From the NCBI GenBank assembly GCA_003702465.1, contig REGF01000007.1:1-9169 (forward strand): a DNA stretch of 9,169 nt, written 5' to 3'. A model generated the notes under the pieces. That model saw only the letters and a list, made by a program, of their open reading frames with translations. It did no database searches and was not told the origin of the DNA. Source of the stretch: Candidatus Nitrosomarinus sp. Lineage in GTDB: Archaea; Thermoproteota; Nitrososphaeria; Nitrososphaerales; Nitrosopumilaceae. This document shows, piece by piece, positions 1-6,100 of this stretch (position 1 is the first letter of the stretch; the number at the start of each line of letters is the position of its first letter). The translations under genes and the position numbers were made by a program.

Positions 1-39
1 AGATAACGGAGGAAGTATCGATCTACCAAACGAAAGTTG
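1..39. repeat. 39-bp inverted repeat, outer arm (partner 237-275)
   Basis: Positions 1-39 are the exact reverse complement of 237-275, separated by 197 bp; position 40 is the first mismatch. Read on the plus strand, this arm encodes DNGGSIDLPNES, identical to PAC2 residues 56-67 encoded on the minus strand. A perfect inverted piece of the gene itself at the window edge is best explained as a fold-back chimera (amplification or assembly) rather than biology. Confidence 0.9.
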
Positions 40-439
40 TGGTGGTGACGTATGTTTTAGGTTCATTTTTTAATATTCTGTTTGTGTGAAATCCTCCTAA
101 TGTGTAAATGAATTTTGCAGAATATTTTTTTGCAACATCAATTACGTCTTGACATAACAAATTCAATTCATTATTATTTTGAGGTTGTCCTTTACCTCCT
201 CCAAAAATTATCAGGTCGTCTGTGTATTTGTAATCCCAACTTTCGTTTGGTAGATCGATACTTCCTCCGTTATCTATTACATATGTTGGAAACGAAACTT
301 TTGCAGTTCTAAATGATTCTGTTTTTAATGATTGATTAATGAAATTGATTACAATACTCCCTACATTTCCCATATCTTGCATGGCTGCTATGATGATGGG
401 TTTTTTGATATTTGGCTCTCTAGTCTGAATAAATTCCAT
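23..439 (-). CDS. PAC2 family protein (proteasome assembly chaperone-like), C-terminus lost
   Basis: The 138-residue frame resembles the N-terminal half of archaeal PAC2-family (DUF75) proteins, the family of eukaryotic proteasome assembly chaperone 2; the exact role in archaea is uncertain. Seen here: a hydrophobic strand then MGNVG at residues 23-27, LIIFGGGKGQP around 76-86, and YTLGGFHT at 112-119, typical of the alpha/beta core. Family members are usually well over 200 residues, so the protein is incomplete. Residues 1-133 look native. From about residue 134 (position 39) the sequence becomes an inverted copy of positions 237-275, which supplies the last four residues (TFVW) and the TAG stop. 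The stop is therefore not the natural one. The ATG at 437-439 is supported by a TATA-like box 26 bp upstream. Divergent from the SNF2 gene. Confidence 0.86.
   Translation of the reverse strand: MEFIQTREPNIKKPIIIAAMQDMGNVGSIVINFINQSLKTESFRTAKVSFPTYVIDNGGSIDLPNESWDYKYTDDLIIFGGGKGQPQNNNELNLLCQDVIDVAKKYSAKFIYTLGGFHTNRILKNEPKTYVTTTTFVW
237..275. repeat. 39-bp inverted repeat, inner arm inside the PAC2 gene
   Basis: This is the native copy of the repeat. It lies in frame within the PAC2 gene (about residues 56-67) and continues smoothly into coding sequence on both sides, so it is the original and positions 1-39 are the copy. Confidence 0.9.
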
Positions 440-460
440 ATTTGTGATAATTTTCTTTTA

Positions 461-468
461 ATTTTAAA
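461..468 (-). promoter_or_regulatory. TATA-like box for the PAC2 gene
   Basis: Minus strand reads TTTAAAAT, centred about 26 bp before the PAC2 ATG (439). That spacing places the transcription start at or next to the start codon, so the mRNA would be leaderless. Confidence 0.5.
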
Positions 469-592
469 CGTATGTTGATTTTTCAAATTGATTTTATTCA
501 TTGTTATAAATTTTTAAAAAATTTGAGCCTGATTATGATTTTTATTTTAATCCTTAATTTGCAACTAATGTTATATTTTAACTCTTCTTGAT

Positions 593-625
593 TTTTGAAA
601 ATTTTTTCAAAACTTTTTTCAAACC
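593..625. promoter_or_regulatory. Dyad plus tandem repeat upstream of the SNF2 gene
   Basis: Positions 593-601 (TTTTGAAAA) and 604-612 (TTTTCAAAA) form a perfect 9-bp inverted repeat with a 2-bp spacer. Overlapping it, 602-613 and 614-625 are 12-bp direct repeats (TTTTTTCAAAAC / TTTTTTCAAACC, one mismatch). The block ends about 40 bp before the SNF2 ATG, where an operator or upstream promoter element could sit. The background is very AT-rich, so chance is possible. Confidence 0.35.
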
Positions 626-631
626 TGAAGA

Positions 632-639
632 TTCATAAG
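632..639 (+). promoter_or_regulatory. Weak TATA-like box for the SNF2 gene
   Basis: TTCATAAG is centred about 30 bp before the ATG at 666, near the leaderless spacing seen for other genes here but a poorer match. A better AT box, TTATATTTTA at 571-580, would instead give a leader of roughly 65 nt. Which is used cannot be decided from sequence. Confidence 0.3.
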
Positions 640-665
640 ACAAAAAAAATTTCTAGCTACAAATT

Positions 666-2390
666 ATGACCACATCGCTGGAAAACTTTGGTACGTTGGA
701 ATACGTTCAAGACAAGTATTCTAAATTATGGTGTTGGAAGATTACTGGCAAGTTAGCTATAGATAAAATTTCTAGTTTGTCCTCAAAAGCATGGTATGGT
801 GAAAATGAAAATGAAGTAATTATTGAAGATTCTACTGATAGTATCAAACAGCTAAAACTCTTGATGGATCGTTATCCATTGGAAATATTATCTAAAACTG
901 TGTGGCAAAGAAAAATTGTAAAAACATATGCTCCAAAACCAACATTGCCTCCAATAAAACACAAACTGAAACGTGCAAAACCTGGAGATCAATTTAGAGG
1001 CAAATTAATGAATTTTCAAAAAGAGGGTCTAGATTTTCTTCTAAAATCATCTGGCAATGCATTACTAGCAGATGAAATGGGTCTTGGTAAAACTGTACAA
1101 ACTTTATCTTATGTTTCTACTGAAAAACAAACTTTCCCAGTTCTAATTGTAGCTCCACTAGTGACATTAAACAATTGGGAACGTGAAGTTGAAAAATTCC
1201 TTAAGAAAAAAAGTCGAAATGGTAGAATTATTGAATCTGATTCTCCTAGTGTTACGTTAATTCGAACTGGTAAATCTAAAGAACTTCCAAAAACCGATAT
1301 TTACATAATTAATTATGAATTATTACTGAAACGTTCTGGTGATTTAGAACAAGTAGGAATTCGAACAATTGTTTGTGACGAAGTTCATAATTTGAGGTCA
1401 AAAACTACTCAAAAATACAAAGCTGTCAAAAAACTTGCTGCTTTGTCTACTGTTCAATACAGAATAGGTTTGTCTGGAACTCCAATCTATAATCGAGGTT
1501 CTGAAATTTGGCCAATTATTGATATCTTAAAACCTGGTTTGTTAGGAAGTTTCAAAGAATTTTGTGAATATTTCTGTTATGTTAATGATAAAGGCAAAGC
1601 AATTGTATTGGAAAATAAACGTGCTTCATTAAGAAATGAATTACAAAAACATGTAATGCTTCGAAGAAAAAAGGCTGATGTCTTAAAAGAATTAAAGGAC
1701 AAAGTTAGATACAAAGAAGTTATTGCTTCTGATACTGATTACTATCTTGAAGAGTTAGACAAAATCTGGAAAAAACTTGAAGACGAACAAAAAGAAGCTC
1801 AAACAGAATTTTCAAAATCTGCATCTTATCATAGAGCAATACAAAGTGAACGTCAAATTGCAGGAGTTGCAAAATTACCTCATGTAATTAATTTTGTCAA
1901 AAACATAATGGAAATTGAAGAAAGTGTTGTAGTATTTTGTCATCATAAGTTAATTCATAAATTACTTCATGAGAGCTTACAAGAATTTTCTCCAGTTTCA
2001 ATAATTGGTGGACAATCTGATGCAACAAGACAAGATCAAATTGACAAATTCCAAAAAGGAGAATCTAAATTAATGATTGCAGGTATTCGCGCTGGAAATG
2101 TTGGTATTAATTTAACTAAAGCAAAATATGTAATTTTTGCTGAACTTGATTGGAGTCCTGCAATCCATAGACAAGCTGAAGATAGACTCCATAGAATTGG
2201 CCAAAAGAATACTGTTTTTGCATATTATCTGATTGGTAATGGAACGTTAGATGATCATGTCGCAAGTATTTTAGTCGATAAAAGTTATGAAATTGACGCT
2301 ATTATGGATGAAACTGTGGATACTTATGAGAATAAAGATAAGGCTGCTTTGATTTTGGCTCAAATTCAAAATAAAGTTCGTTCAAAATAG
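666..2390 (+). CDS. SNF2-family DNA-dependent ATPase/helicase, SMARCAL1-like
   Basis: The 574-residue protein carries the complete SNF2 motor. Motif I is DEMGLGKT at 136-143, motif II is DEVH at 238-241 (not DEAH), motif III is SGTP at 270-273, LRRKKADV lies at 332-339, and motif VI with the arginine finger is QAEDRLHRIGQ at 503-513. Lobe 2 phrases VVVFCHHK (421-428) and VIFAELDWSP (489-498) resemble SMARCAL1/ZRANB3-type annealing helicases more than Swi2/Snf2 remodellers; that subfamily placement is inference. Residues 1-110 form a small N-terminal region I do not recognise; about 360-385 is charged and probably helical, linking the two RecA lobes. No nuclease, HARP or zinc domain is evident. 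Expected to act on DNA in the cytoplasm, in repair or fork maintenance. Length is complete, with normal host-like codon use. Next in-frame Met is residue 67, which would remove native-looking sequence, so the ATG at 666 is kept. Confidence 0.95.
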   Translation: MTTSLENFGTLEYVQDKYSKLWCWKITGKLAIDKISSLSSKAWYGENENEVIIEDSTDSIKQLKLLMDRYPLEILSKTVWQRKIVKTYAPKPTLPPIKHKLKRAKPGDQFRGKLMNFQKEGLDFLLKSSGNALLADEMGLGKTVQTLSYVSTEKQTFPVLIVAPLVTLNNWEREVEKFLKKKSRNGRIIESDSPSVTLIRTGKSKELPKTDIYIINYELLLKRSGDLEQVGIRTIVCDEVHNLRSKTTQKYKAVKKLAALSTVQYRIGLSGTPIYNRGSEIWPIIDILKPGLLGSFKEFCEYFCYVNDKGKAIVLENKRASLRNELQKHVMLRRKKADVLKELKDKVRYKEVIASDTDYYLEELDKIWKKLEDEQKEAQTEFSKSASYHRAIQSERQIAGVAKLPHVINFVKNIMEIEESVVVFCHHKLIHKLLHESLQEFSPVSIIGGQSDATRQDQIDKFQKGESKLMIAGIRAGNVGINLTKAKYVIFAELDWSPAIHRQAEDRLHRIGQKNTVFAYYLIGNGTLDDHVASILVDKSYEIDAIMDETVDTYENKDKAALILAQIQNKVRSK

Positions 2391-2472
2391 TAATCCTTTC
2401 CCAAATTGCGATCATTTAGATCTCAAAAAATTGAAATTATGTTGATGAATAGCTAGTATGAATTAAAGATAA

Positions 2473-2481
2473 TCTAAAAAT
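2473..2481 (+). promoter_or_regulatory. TATA-like box for the small zinc-ligand peptide
   Basis: TCTAAAAAT is centred about 28 bp upstream of the ATG at 2505. This favours that start over the in-frame ATG at 2487 and suggests a leaderless message independent of the SNF2 gene. Confidence 0.4.
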
Positions 2482-2504
2482 AGACAATGTTTCCAATTCT
2501 AATT

Positions 2505-2603
2505 ATGAAAACTGTTTGTAAATGTGGATGTGATACTCCATTAACTGATTATGAATATAGGAAATGGAGTGGCTACAAACGTGGACACGAACCACTTCCA
2601 TAG
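2505..2603 (+). CDS. Small CxCxC zinc-finger-like peptide (32 aa)
   Basis: This short frame encodes a 32-residue basic peptide. It has CKCGC at residues 5-9 and YKRGHEP at 24-30. Three cysteines as CxCxC followed about 19 residues later by a GH is a pattern I associate with tiny zinc-ribbon-like peptides and zinc modules attached to HNH or DNA-binding proteins; zinc binding is inferred. It sits 114 bp after the SNF2 stop and 18 bp before the converging stop of the nuclease-like gene, with a T8 run directly after. An in-frame ATG at 2487 would add six residues (MFPILI) but leaves no TATA box at the usual distance. Function unknown. The coherent Cys/His pattern in an otherwise gene-free gap is the main reason to call it real. 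Confidence 0.6.
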   Translation: MKTVCKCGCDTPLTDYEYRKWSGYKRGHEPLP

Positions 2604-2608
2604 TTGTA

Positions 2609-2616
2609 TTTTTTTT
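2609..2616. terminator. T8 run between convergent genes
   Basis: An uninterrupted T8 tract lies 6 bp after the stop of the small zinc-ligand peptide, followed by further T-rich sequence. Archaeal RNA polymerase terminates at such T-runs on the non-template strand, so it can end plus-strand transcripts before they enter the convergent gene. Confidence 0.45.
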
Positions 2617-2621
2617 AACTT

Positions 2622-3095
2622 TTAATTTTTAAAATTATTTTTAGTTGAAAATGTTTTTAAAAATTCTTTCATTTCTCTTCTTTGTTCTTTGACATCTGTA
2701 TTTTCCCATATTTTTAATTGATTAAAATTTGCTAGTTCGTAGAAAATATCTTTATCTTCATCACTAAATTCATCATGACCTTTTTTGTTAATCTTACCAT
2801 GTCTTCTTAGAATTCCTTCTCTACCTTTACACTCTTCTTGATATTCAATGATCAGTTTGTTTTTGAAATCAATTAGATCTGGAACAAATTGTCTAAATCC
2901 TTTTTTTCTAAATTCTAGTGCTTGTTCTTCTGATAAACATGGTGTTTTTTTCCATGTCCCAAATTCATCTATCACAATTCTTGTTCTTCCTTCTTTAGTA
3001 TCTGTATCTATGACAAAATTGAATTTGTTTTCTTTATCTATTTTTTTTATTTCTCTATGAATCTCAAATAATTTGTTTAAATCTTGAATTCCCAT
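2622..3095 (-). CDS. Uncharacterised protein, possible PD-(D/E)XK (VSR/DUF559-like) nuclease
   Basis: The 157-residue basic protein is not one I recognise by name. Residues 71-88 read VPDLIDFKNKLIIEYQEE: a PD, a short loop, then a hydrophobic strand ending E84-Y-Q86. Then come GHDE (106-109), an acidic stretch (112-116), a helix and a short strand (LKIWEN). The order PD...IIE-x-x...(H)...D...L...hydrophobic strand matches the layout of small PD-(D/E)XK enzymes such as VSR/DUF559 proteins, but the third residue is Q rather than the usual D or K. The assignment is therefore tentative. The open frame extends upstream to an ATG at 3191. The start at 3095 is preferred because TATA-like ATATATAC lies about 22 bp upstream and the extra 32 residues look like translated promoter. 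Converges on the small zinc-ligand peptide and diverges from the nitroreductase. Confidence 0.75.
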   Translation of the reverse strand: MGIQDLNKLFEIHREIKKIDKENKFNFVIDTDTKEGRTRIVIDEFGTWKKTPCLSEEQALEFRKKGFRQFVPDLIDFKNKLIIEYQEECKGREGILRRHGKINKKGHDEFSDEDKDIFYELANFNQLKIWENTDVKEQRREMKEFLKTFSTKNNFKN

Positions 3096-3111
3096 GACTT
3101 TTTTTTTAATT

Positions 3112-3121
3112 TGTATATATG
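3112..3121 (-). promoter_or_regulatory. TATA box for the nuclease-like gene
   Basis: Minus strand reads CATATATACA, running about 17-26 bp upstream of the ATG at 3095. It is the best TATA match in the window and lies inside the longer open frame, which argues against the 3191 start. Confidence 0.55.
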
Positions 3122-3173
3122 AAACAAAGGTTATCTTGTAATACACTCGATCATTTTGCAAAAACTTGGAATC

Positions 3174-3182
3174 AATTAAATT
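3174..3182 (+). promoter_or_regulatory. TATA-like box for the original nitroreductase start
   Basis: AATTAAATT is centred 27 bp before the ATG at 3205, the same spacing as other promoters here. It supports 3205, not 3268, as the ancestral start. Confidence 0.4.
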
Positions 3183-3204
3183 GACAATCAAATTTTGTAT
3201 TCAT

Positions 3205-3267
3205 ATGGTTACTTTTGAAGCAATAGCTACTTGACGTGCAATTAAGAGATTTGATCCTAATCATAAA
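3205..3267 (+). pseudogene. Detached 5' end of the nitroreductase gene, in-frame TGA at 3232-3234
   Basis: From the ATG at 3205 the frame reads MVTFEAIAT, then TGA, then RAIKRFDPNHK, and continues without a shift into the ATG at 3268. Nitroreductases normally begin with a helix carrying ...TRRxIxxF, whose arginines contact the FMN phosphate. The TGA sits exactly where the first of the paired arginines is expected, consistent with a single CGA-to-TGA change. All other positions in this stretch fit the family, so the lesion is either recent or a base-call error. Confidence 0.8.
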
Positions 3268-3810
3268 ATGTCATCTGAAGATGTTGATTCTTTAATGAAA
3301 TTAGCCATTCTCTCCCCAACTAGTTATAATCAACAAAATTGGCGATTTGTCACTGTTACAGACCAATCAATTAAGGAAAAAATAGGTGTAGCTGCTAGAA
3401 ATCAGGCACAACCTGTTGATGGTTCTTTGGTCATTTTACTCTGTGGAAACATGAATGCTTGGAAAGATGAGCCTTTGAGATATTGGAAGAATCATCCTGC
3501 TGAAAAACAAGAGCTAGTCAAAACCTCATTGGAAAAAAAATATGCTGATAGCCCTCAAAATAGACGTGATGAGGCAATTCGTTCTTGTGGATTTGCAGGT
3601 CAAACAATTATGCTAGCTGCAAGACAAATGGGACTTGATTCATGTCCTATGGTTGGATTTGATTATGATGAAATGGCAAAAATTATTCAACTCCCTGATG
3701 AGCATTTGATTGTTTTAATGATTGTTGTTGGAAAATCACTTGAACCTGCAAAAGAACGTGGTGGTCAACTTCCATTAGAAGAAGTAGTTTTTAAAAATAA
3801 ATTTAATTAA
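3268..3810 (+). CDS. Nitroreductase family FMN oxidoreductase, lacking its N-terminal FMN helix
   Basis: The 180-residue open part matches FMN-dependent nitroreductase-fold proteins (NAD(P)H:flavin or nitro-compound reductases, usually cytoplasmic dimers; physiological substrate unknown). Visible features are SPTSYNQQNWRF at 16-27, the flavin-contacting segment after helix 1; DEAIRSCGFAGQTIMLAA at 101-118; GLDSCPMVGFD at 122-132; and IVVGK at 152-156. The C-terminus GGQLPLEEVV is typical of the archaeal branch. With the codons upstream of the TGA the gene would be 201 codons from 3205, a normal length. Starting at 3268 loses about 21 residues including both FMN-phosphate arginines, so activity would be doubtful. 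The weak AT box AATTAAGAG at 3239-3247 is probably just coding sequence. The stop is 4 bp from the convergent cysS stop. Confidence 0.88.
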   Translation: MSSEDVDSLMKLAILSPTSYNQQNWRFVTVTDQSIKEKIGVAARNQAQPVDGSLVILLCGNMNAWKDEPLRYWKNHPAEKQELVKTSLEKKYADSPQNRRDEAIRSCGFAGQTIMLAARQMGLDSCPMVGFDYDEMAKIIQLPDEHLIVLMIVVGKSLEPAKERGGQLPLEEVVFKNKFN

Positions 3811-3814
3811 TTAT

Positions 3815-5203
3815 TTAACAATCTTTTTTAATTTTCTCTTTTTTCATCCAAATTGTTTTTCCTTTGTGATCAATTAATTCTATATTCATTTCATTTAATT
3901 TGTCTCTAATTTCATCTGCTTTTTCAAATTGTTTTTCCTCTCTAAATTTTTCTCTACCTAAAATTAAATTATCAATTTTATTTTTTTCTTCTTGATTCAT
4001 TTGTGGAATTTTTAAGCCAAGAATATTTGAAATCCTTTCAAATTCACTCATGATTATTTTTGCATTTTCAATTCCAAGTTTTTCTGATGCTGCTAATCTG
4101 TTTGTTTCTTTTACTAATTGAAAAAATGCTGATAATGCTAAATGTGTATTTAGATCATCTTCTAATGATTTATCAAACTCATTACCTATGTTTTTAATTT
4201 TTTCTGAAATGTCTTCTTGCTGATTACTGTTTGCATGAATTAATTCAAAATAACATGTTTCTACTTGTCTCCATTTTGTAAGATTTTCTTTTAACAACTC
4301 TTCTGAATAATCTATGACTTTGGAATAATGACCTGATAAACAAAATAATCTGATAATGTTAGGACCCCAATTTTCTAATACAAATTTGATAGATTTTGTA
4401 TTTCCTAGTGATTTTGACATCTTTTCACCCATGATAGTTACCATGCCTACATGCATCCAGATTTTAGCAAATTGGCAATCTGAATGTGCCTCAGATTGAG
4501 CTATTTCATTTTCATGATGTGGAAAAATTAAATCTCTTCCTCCACCATGGATGTCAAAATTTCCCCCCAGATACTTCATACTCATTACTGAACATTCAAT
4601 ATGCCATCCTGGTCGTCCTTTTCCCCATGGACTGTCCCATAATGGTTCAGTATCTGAAAATTTCCACACAGCAAAATCTAGTGGATCTTTTTTTGTTTCA
4701 TCAACTTGAATTCTAGAACCTGATTTCAACTCATCAATTTTTTTCTTAGATAATTTTCCATATTCTGGGAATTTTGATACTGAAAAATATACTCCGTTAT
4801 CTGATACATATGCTATTTCTTTATCAATTAATTTTTTAATAAATTGAATAATATCTTCTATGTGTTCTGTTGCTTTAGGATAATTTGTTGCATGTTTGAT
4901 ATTTAATTTATCAAAATCTCTAAAATAATTTTCAATGTATCTATTGCTTATTTCTTGTGCAGAAACATTTTCCTCTTTTGCTTTATTGATAATCTTATCA
5001 TCTACATCTGTAAAATTTTGAATTAACTCTACTTGGATATTTTTATTTTCTAAATATTTTCGTAATACATCAAACACAATTATTGTTCTGGCATGACCTA
5101 TGTGTGATTCATCATAGACTGTCACTCCACAAAGATAAATCTTAATTTTTTCTGAATTATCTAATTTTTGTTCAGTGCTTGAAAGAGTATCTAAAATATT
5201 CAT
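3815..5203 (-). CDS. cysS: Cysteinyl-tRNA synthetase
   Basis: The 462-residue class Ia synthetase attaches cysteine to tRNA-Cys in the cytoplasm. The ATP site shows HIGH at 34-37 and KMSKS at 261-265. The zinc site used for cysteine discrimination appears intact: C25 in YLCGVTVYD, C204 in WHIECSVMS, and H229/E233 in FPHHENE. TDVDDKII (65-72) and GGGRDLIFPHH (220-230) are further CysRS signatures. The C-terminal helical DALR-like region runs from about 300, and a lysine-rich tail ends the protein. Length is normal for the family, so the gene is complete. It lies 1 bp downstream of the nadE stop with no Shine-Dalgarno, so it is almost certainly co-transcribed and probably translationally coupled. 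Its stop converges on the nitroreductase with a 4-bp gap, leaving no room for a separate terminator. Confidence 0.98.
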   Translation of the reverse strand: MNILDTLSSTEQKLDNSEKIKIYLCGVTVYDESHIGHARTIIVFDVLRKYLENKNIQVELIQNFTDVDDKIINKAKEENVSAQEISNRYIENYFRDFDKLNIKHATNYPKATEHIEDIIQFIKKLIDKEIAYVSDNGVYFSVSKFPEYGKLSKKKIDELKSGSRIQVDETKKDPLDFAVWKFSDTEPLWDSPWGKGRPGWHIECSVMSMKYLGGNFDIHGGGRDLIFPHHENEIAQSEAHSDCQFAKIWMHVGMVTIMGEKMSKSLGNTKSIKFVLENWGPNIIRLFCLSGHYSKVIDYSEELLKENLTKWRQVETCYFELIHANSNQQEDISEKIKNIGNEFDKSLEDDLNTHLALSAFFQLVKETNRLAASEKLGIENAKIIMSEFERISNILGLKIPQMNQEEKNKIDNLILGREKFREEKQFEKADEIRDKLNEMNIELIDHKGKTIWMKKEKIKKDC

Positions 5204-5204
5204 A

Positions 5205-5996
5205 TTATTCTATGTCATATTTTTGTGGTAGTAATCTTTTGTGTTCGCTGTTTATGTTTAAATTATAAATTTTTTCAACTATTTCTTTATCTATTTTTGT
5301 CATTTCAACAGTCTCTTCTATTGAAAGTCCTTTCTCCTTTAAACAATATAGAATTGAATCCACTTCCTCGTATTGAGTTCCAAGTTCTTTTTCAGCCTCA
5401 TGATCTTTCCATAGATGAGGGCTGCTTCTTTTTGAGATAATGTTTTCTGGAACTCCTAAATGTTTTGCAATTTCTCTAACTTGCAATTTATACAATGAAA
5501 CAATTGGTGTAAGATCTGATGCTCCATCCCCAAATTTTGTAAAATATCCAATTAGATACTCACTTTTGTCACTAGAGCCTAAAACCAAATAATTTTCAAT
5601 ATTTGCATAGTAATACAGCATGTTTGTTCTAATTCGAGCTCTGAGATTTCCTTTTGATTTTTCATTTGGCACTAAATACATTGAATATTCGTTAACTATT
5701 GGCTTGATATCAATTAGTTTATGGCCAATTCCAGTTAGACTAATTATTTTCATTGCATCTTCAGTTTCAGTATTTGGTGTAATGCTTGTATCTGGCATAA
5801 TTAACGCAAGTGTTTTTTCTTTGAATTTCCTACTACAGATGTATGCTATAACTGCCGAATCAATTCCTCCGCTTAAGCCTAGAATGATTCCTTTTGCATT
5901 ATTTTTTTGAATTTGAGTCTCTATGAATTCTTCAATTTTATTTGTAATTGAAGCATAATCTTTCGAAATTATTTTGTTAATGATGTCTTGATTCAA
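5205..5996 (-). CDS. nadE: NH3-dependent NAD+ synthetase
   Basis: It catalyses the last step of NAD synthesis, amidating deamido-NAD with ammonia and ATP. The P-loop pyrophosphatase motif is LSGGIDSA, followed by ALIMPDT; NLRARIRTNMLYYYAN and GSSDKSEYLIGYFTKFGDG form the substrate site. There is no N-terminal glutaminase domain, so free ammonia is the likely nitrogen source, which suits an ammonia oxidiser. The start is uncertain because no ATG precedes the core. TTG at 5996 gives 263 residues beginning MNQDIINKI, the usual family N-terminus, with AT box AATTAATATT about 29 bp upstream. A TTG at 6056 would add 20 unfamiliar residues. First gene of the nadE-cysS operon, divergent from the methyltransferase. 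Confidence 0.95.
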   Translation of the reverse strand: MNQDIINKIISKDYASITNKIEEFIETQIQKNNAKGIILGLSGGIDSAVIAYICSRKFKEKTLALIMPDTSITPNTETEDAMKIISLTGIGHKLIDIKPIVNEYSMYLVPNEKSKGNLRARIRTNMLYYYANIENYLVLGSSDKSEYLIGYFTKFGDGASDLTPIVSLYKLQVREIAKHLGVPENIISKRSSPHLWKDHEAEKELGTQYEEVDSILYCLKEKGLSIEETVEMTKIDKEIVEKIYNLNINSEHKRLLPQKYDIE

Positions 5997-6020
5997 TGAT
6001 ATTTCTAAAAAAATTCTTGG

Positions 6021-6030
6021 AATATTAATT
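6021..6030 (-). promoter_or_regulatory. TATA-like box for nadE-cysS
   Basis: Minus strand reads AATTAATATT, centred about 29 bp before the TTG at 5996. It lies inside the longer alternative frame starting at 6056 and so favours the shorter protein. The match is moderate. Confidence 0.35.
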
Positions 6031-6070
6031 GATCTGGAAAAATAATCTCTATTCAAATAATCATCTTAGA

Positions 6071-6080
6071 CTTTAAATTA
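6071..6080 (+). promoter_or_regulatory. TATA-like box for the methyltransferase-TPR pair
   Basis: CTTTAAATTA is centred about 26 bp before the ATG at 6101 but only about 14 bp before the in-frame ATG at 6089. The spacing favours the downstream start and a leaderless mRNA. Confidence 0.45.
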
Positions 6081-6100
6081 ATTGAAAAATGGCAAAAATT

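Noticed and set aside
115..312. Plus-strand frame opposite the PAC2 gene
   Set aside because: It is antisense to clearly PAC2-like coding sequence and has no recognisable domain.
508..524. AAATTTTT-A-AAAAATTT palindrome in the PAC2/SNF2 gap
   Set aside because: It is a perfect dyad but made only of A and T in a region of almost pure A/T, so chance is a sufficient explanation.
3096..3191. Upstream extension of the nuclease-like protein to an ATG at 3191
   Set aside because: It crosses a good TATA box and the divergent promoter region, and the extra residues look like translated AT-rich DNA.
3232..3234. TGA in the nitroreductase as a selenocysteine codon
   Set aside because: The family has arginine at this site, selenocysteine machinery is not expected in this group, and no convincing SECIS-like hairpin was seen nearby.
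5620..5910. Plus-strand frame of 96 codons opposite nadE
   Set aside because: It is antisense to the conserved ATP and substrate motifs of NadE and resembles no protein family; the open frame is a by-product of nadE codon use.
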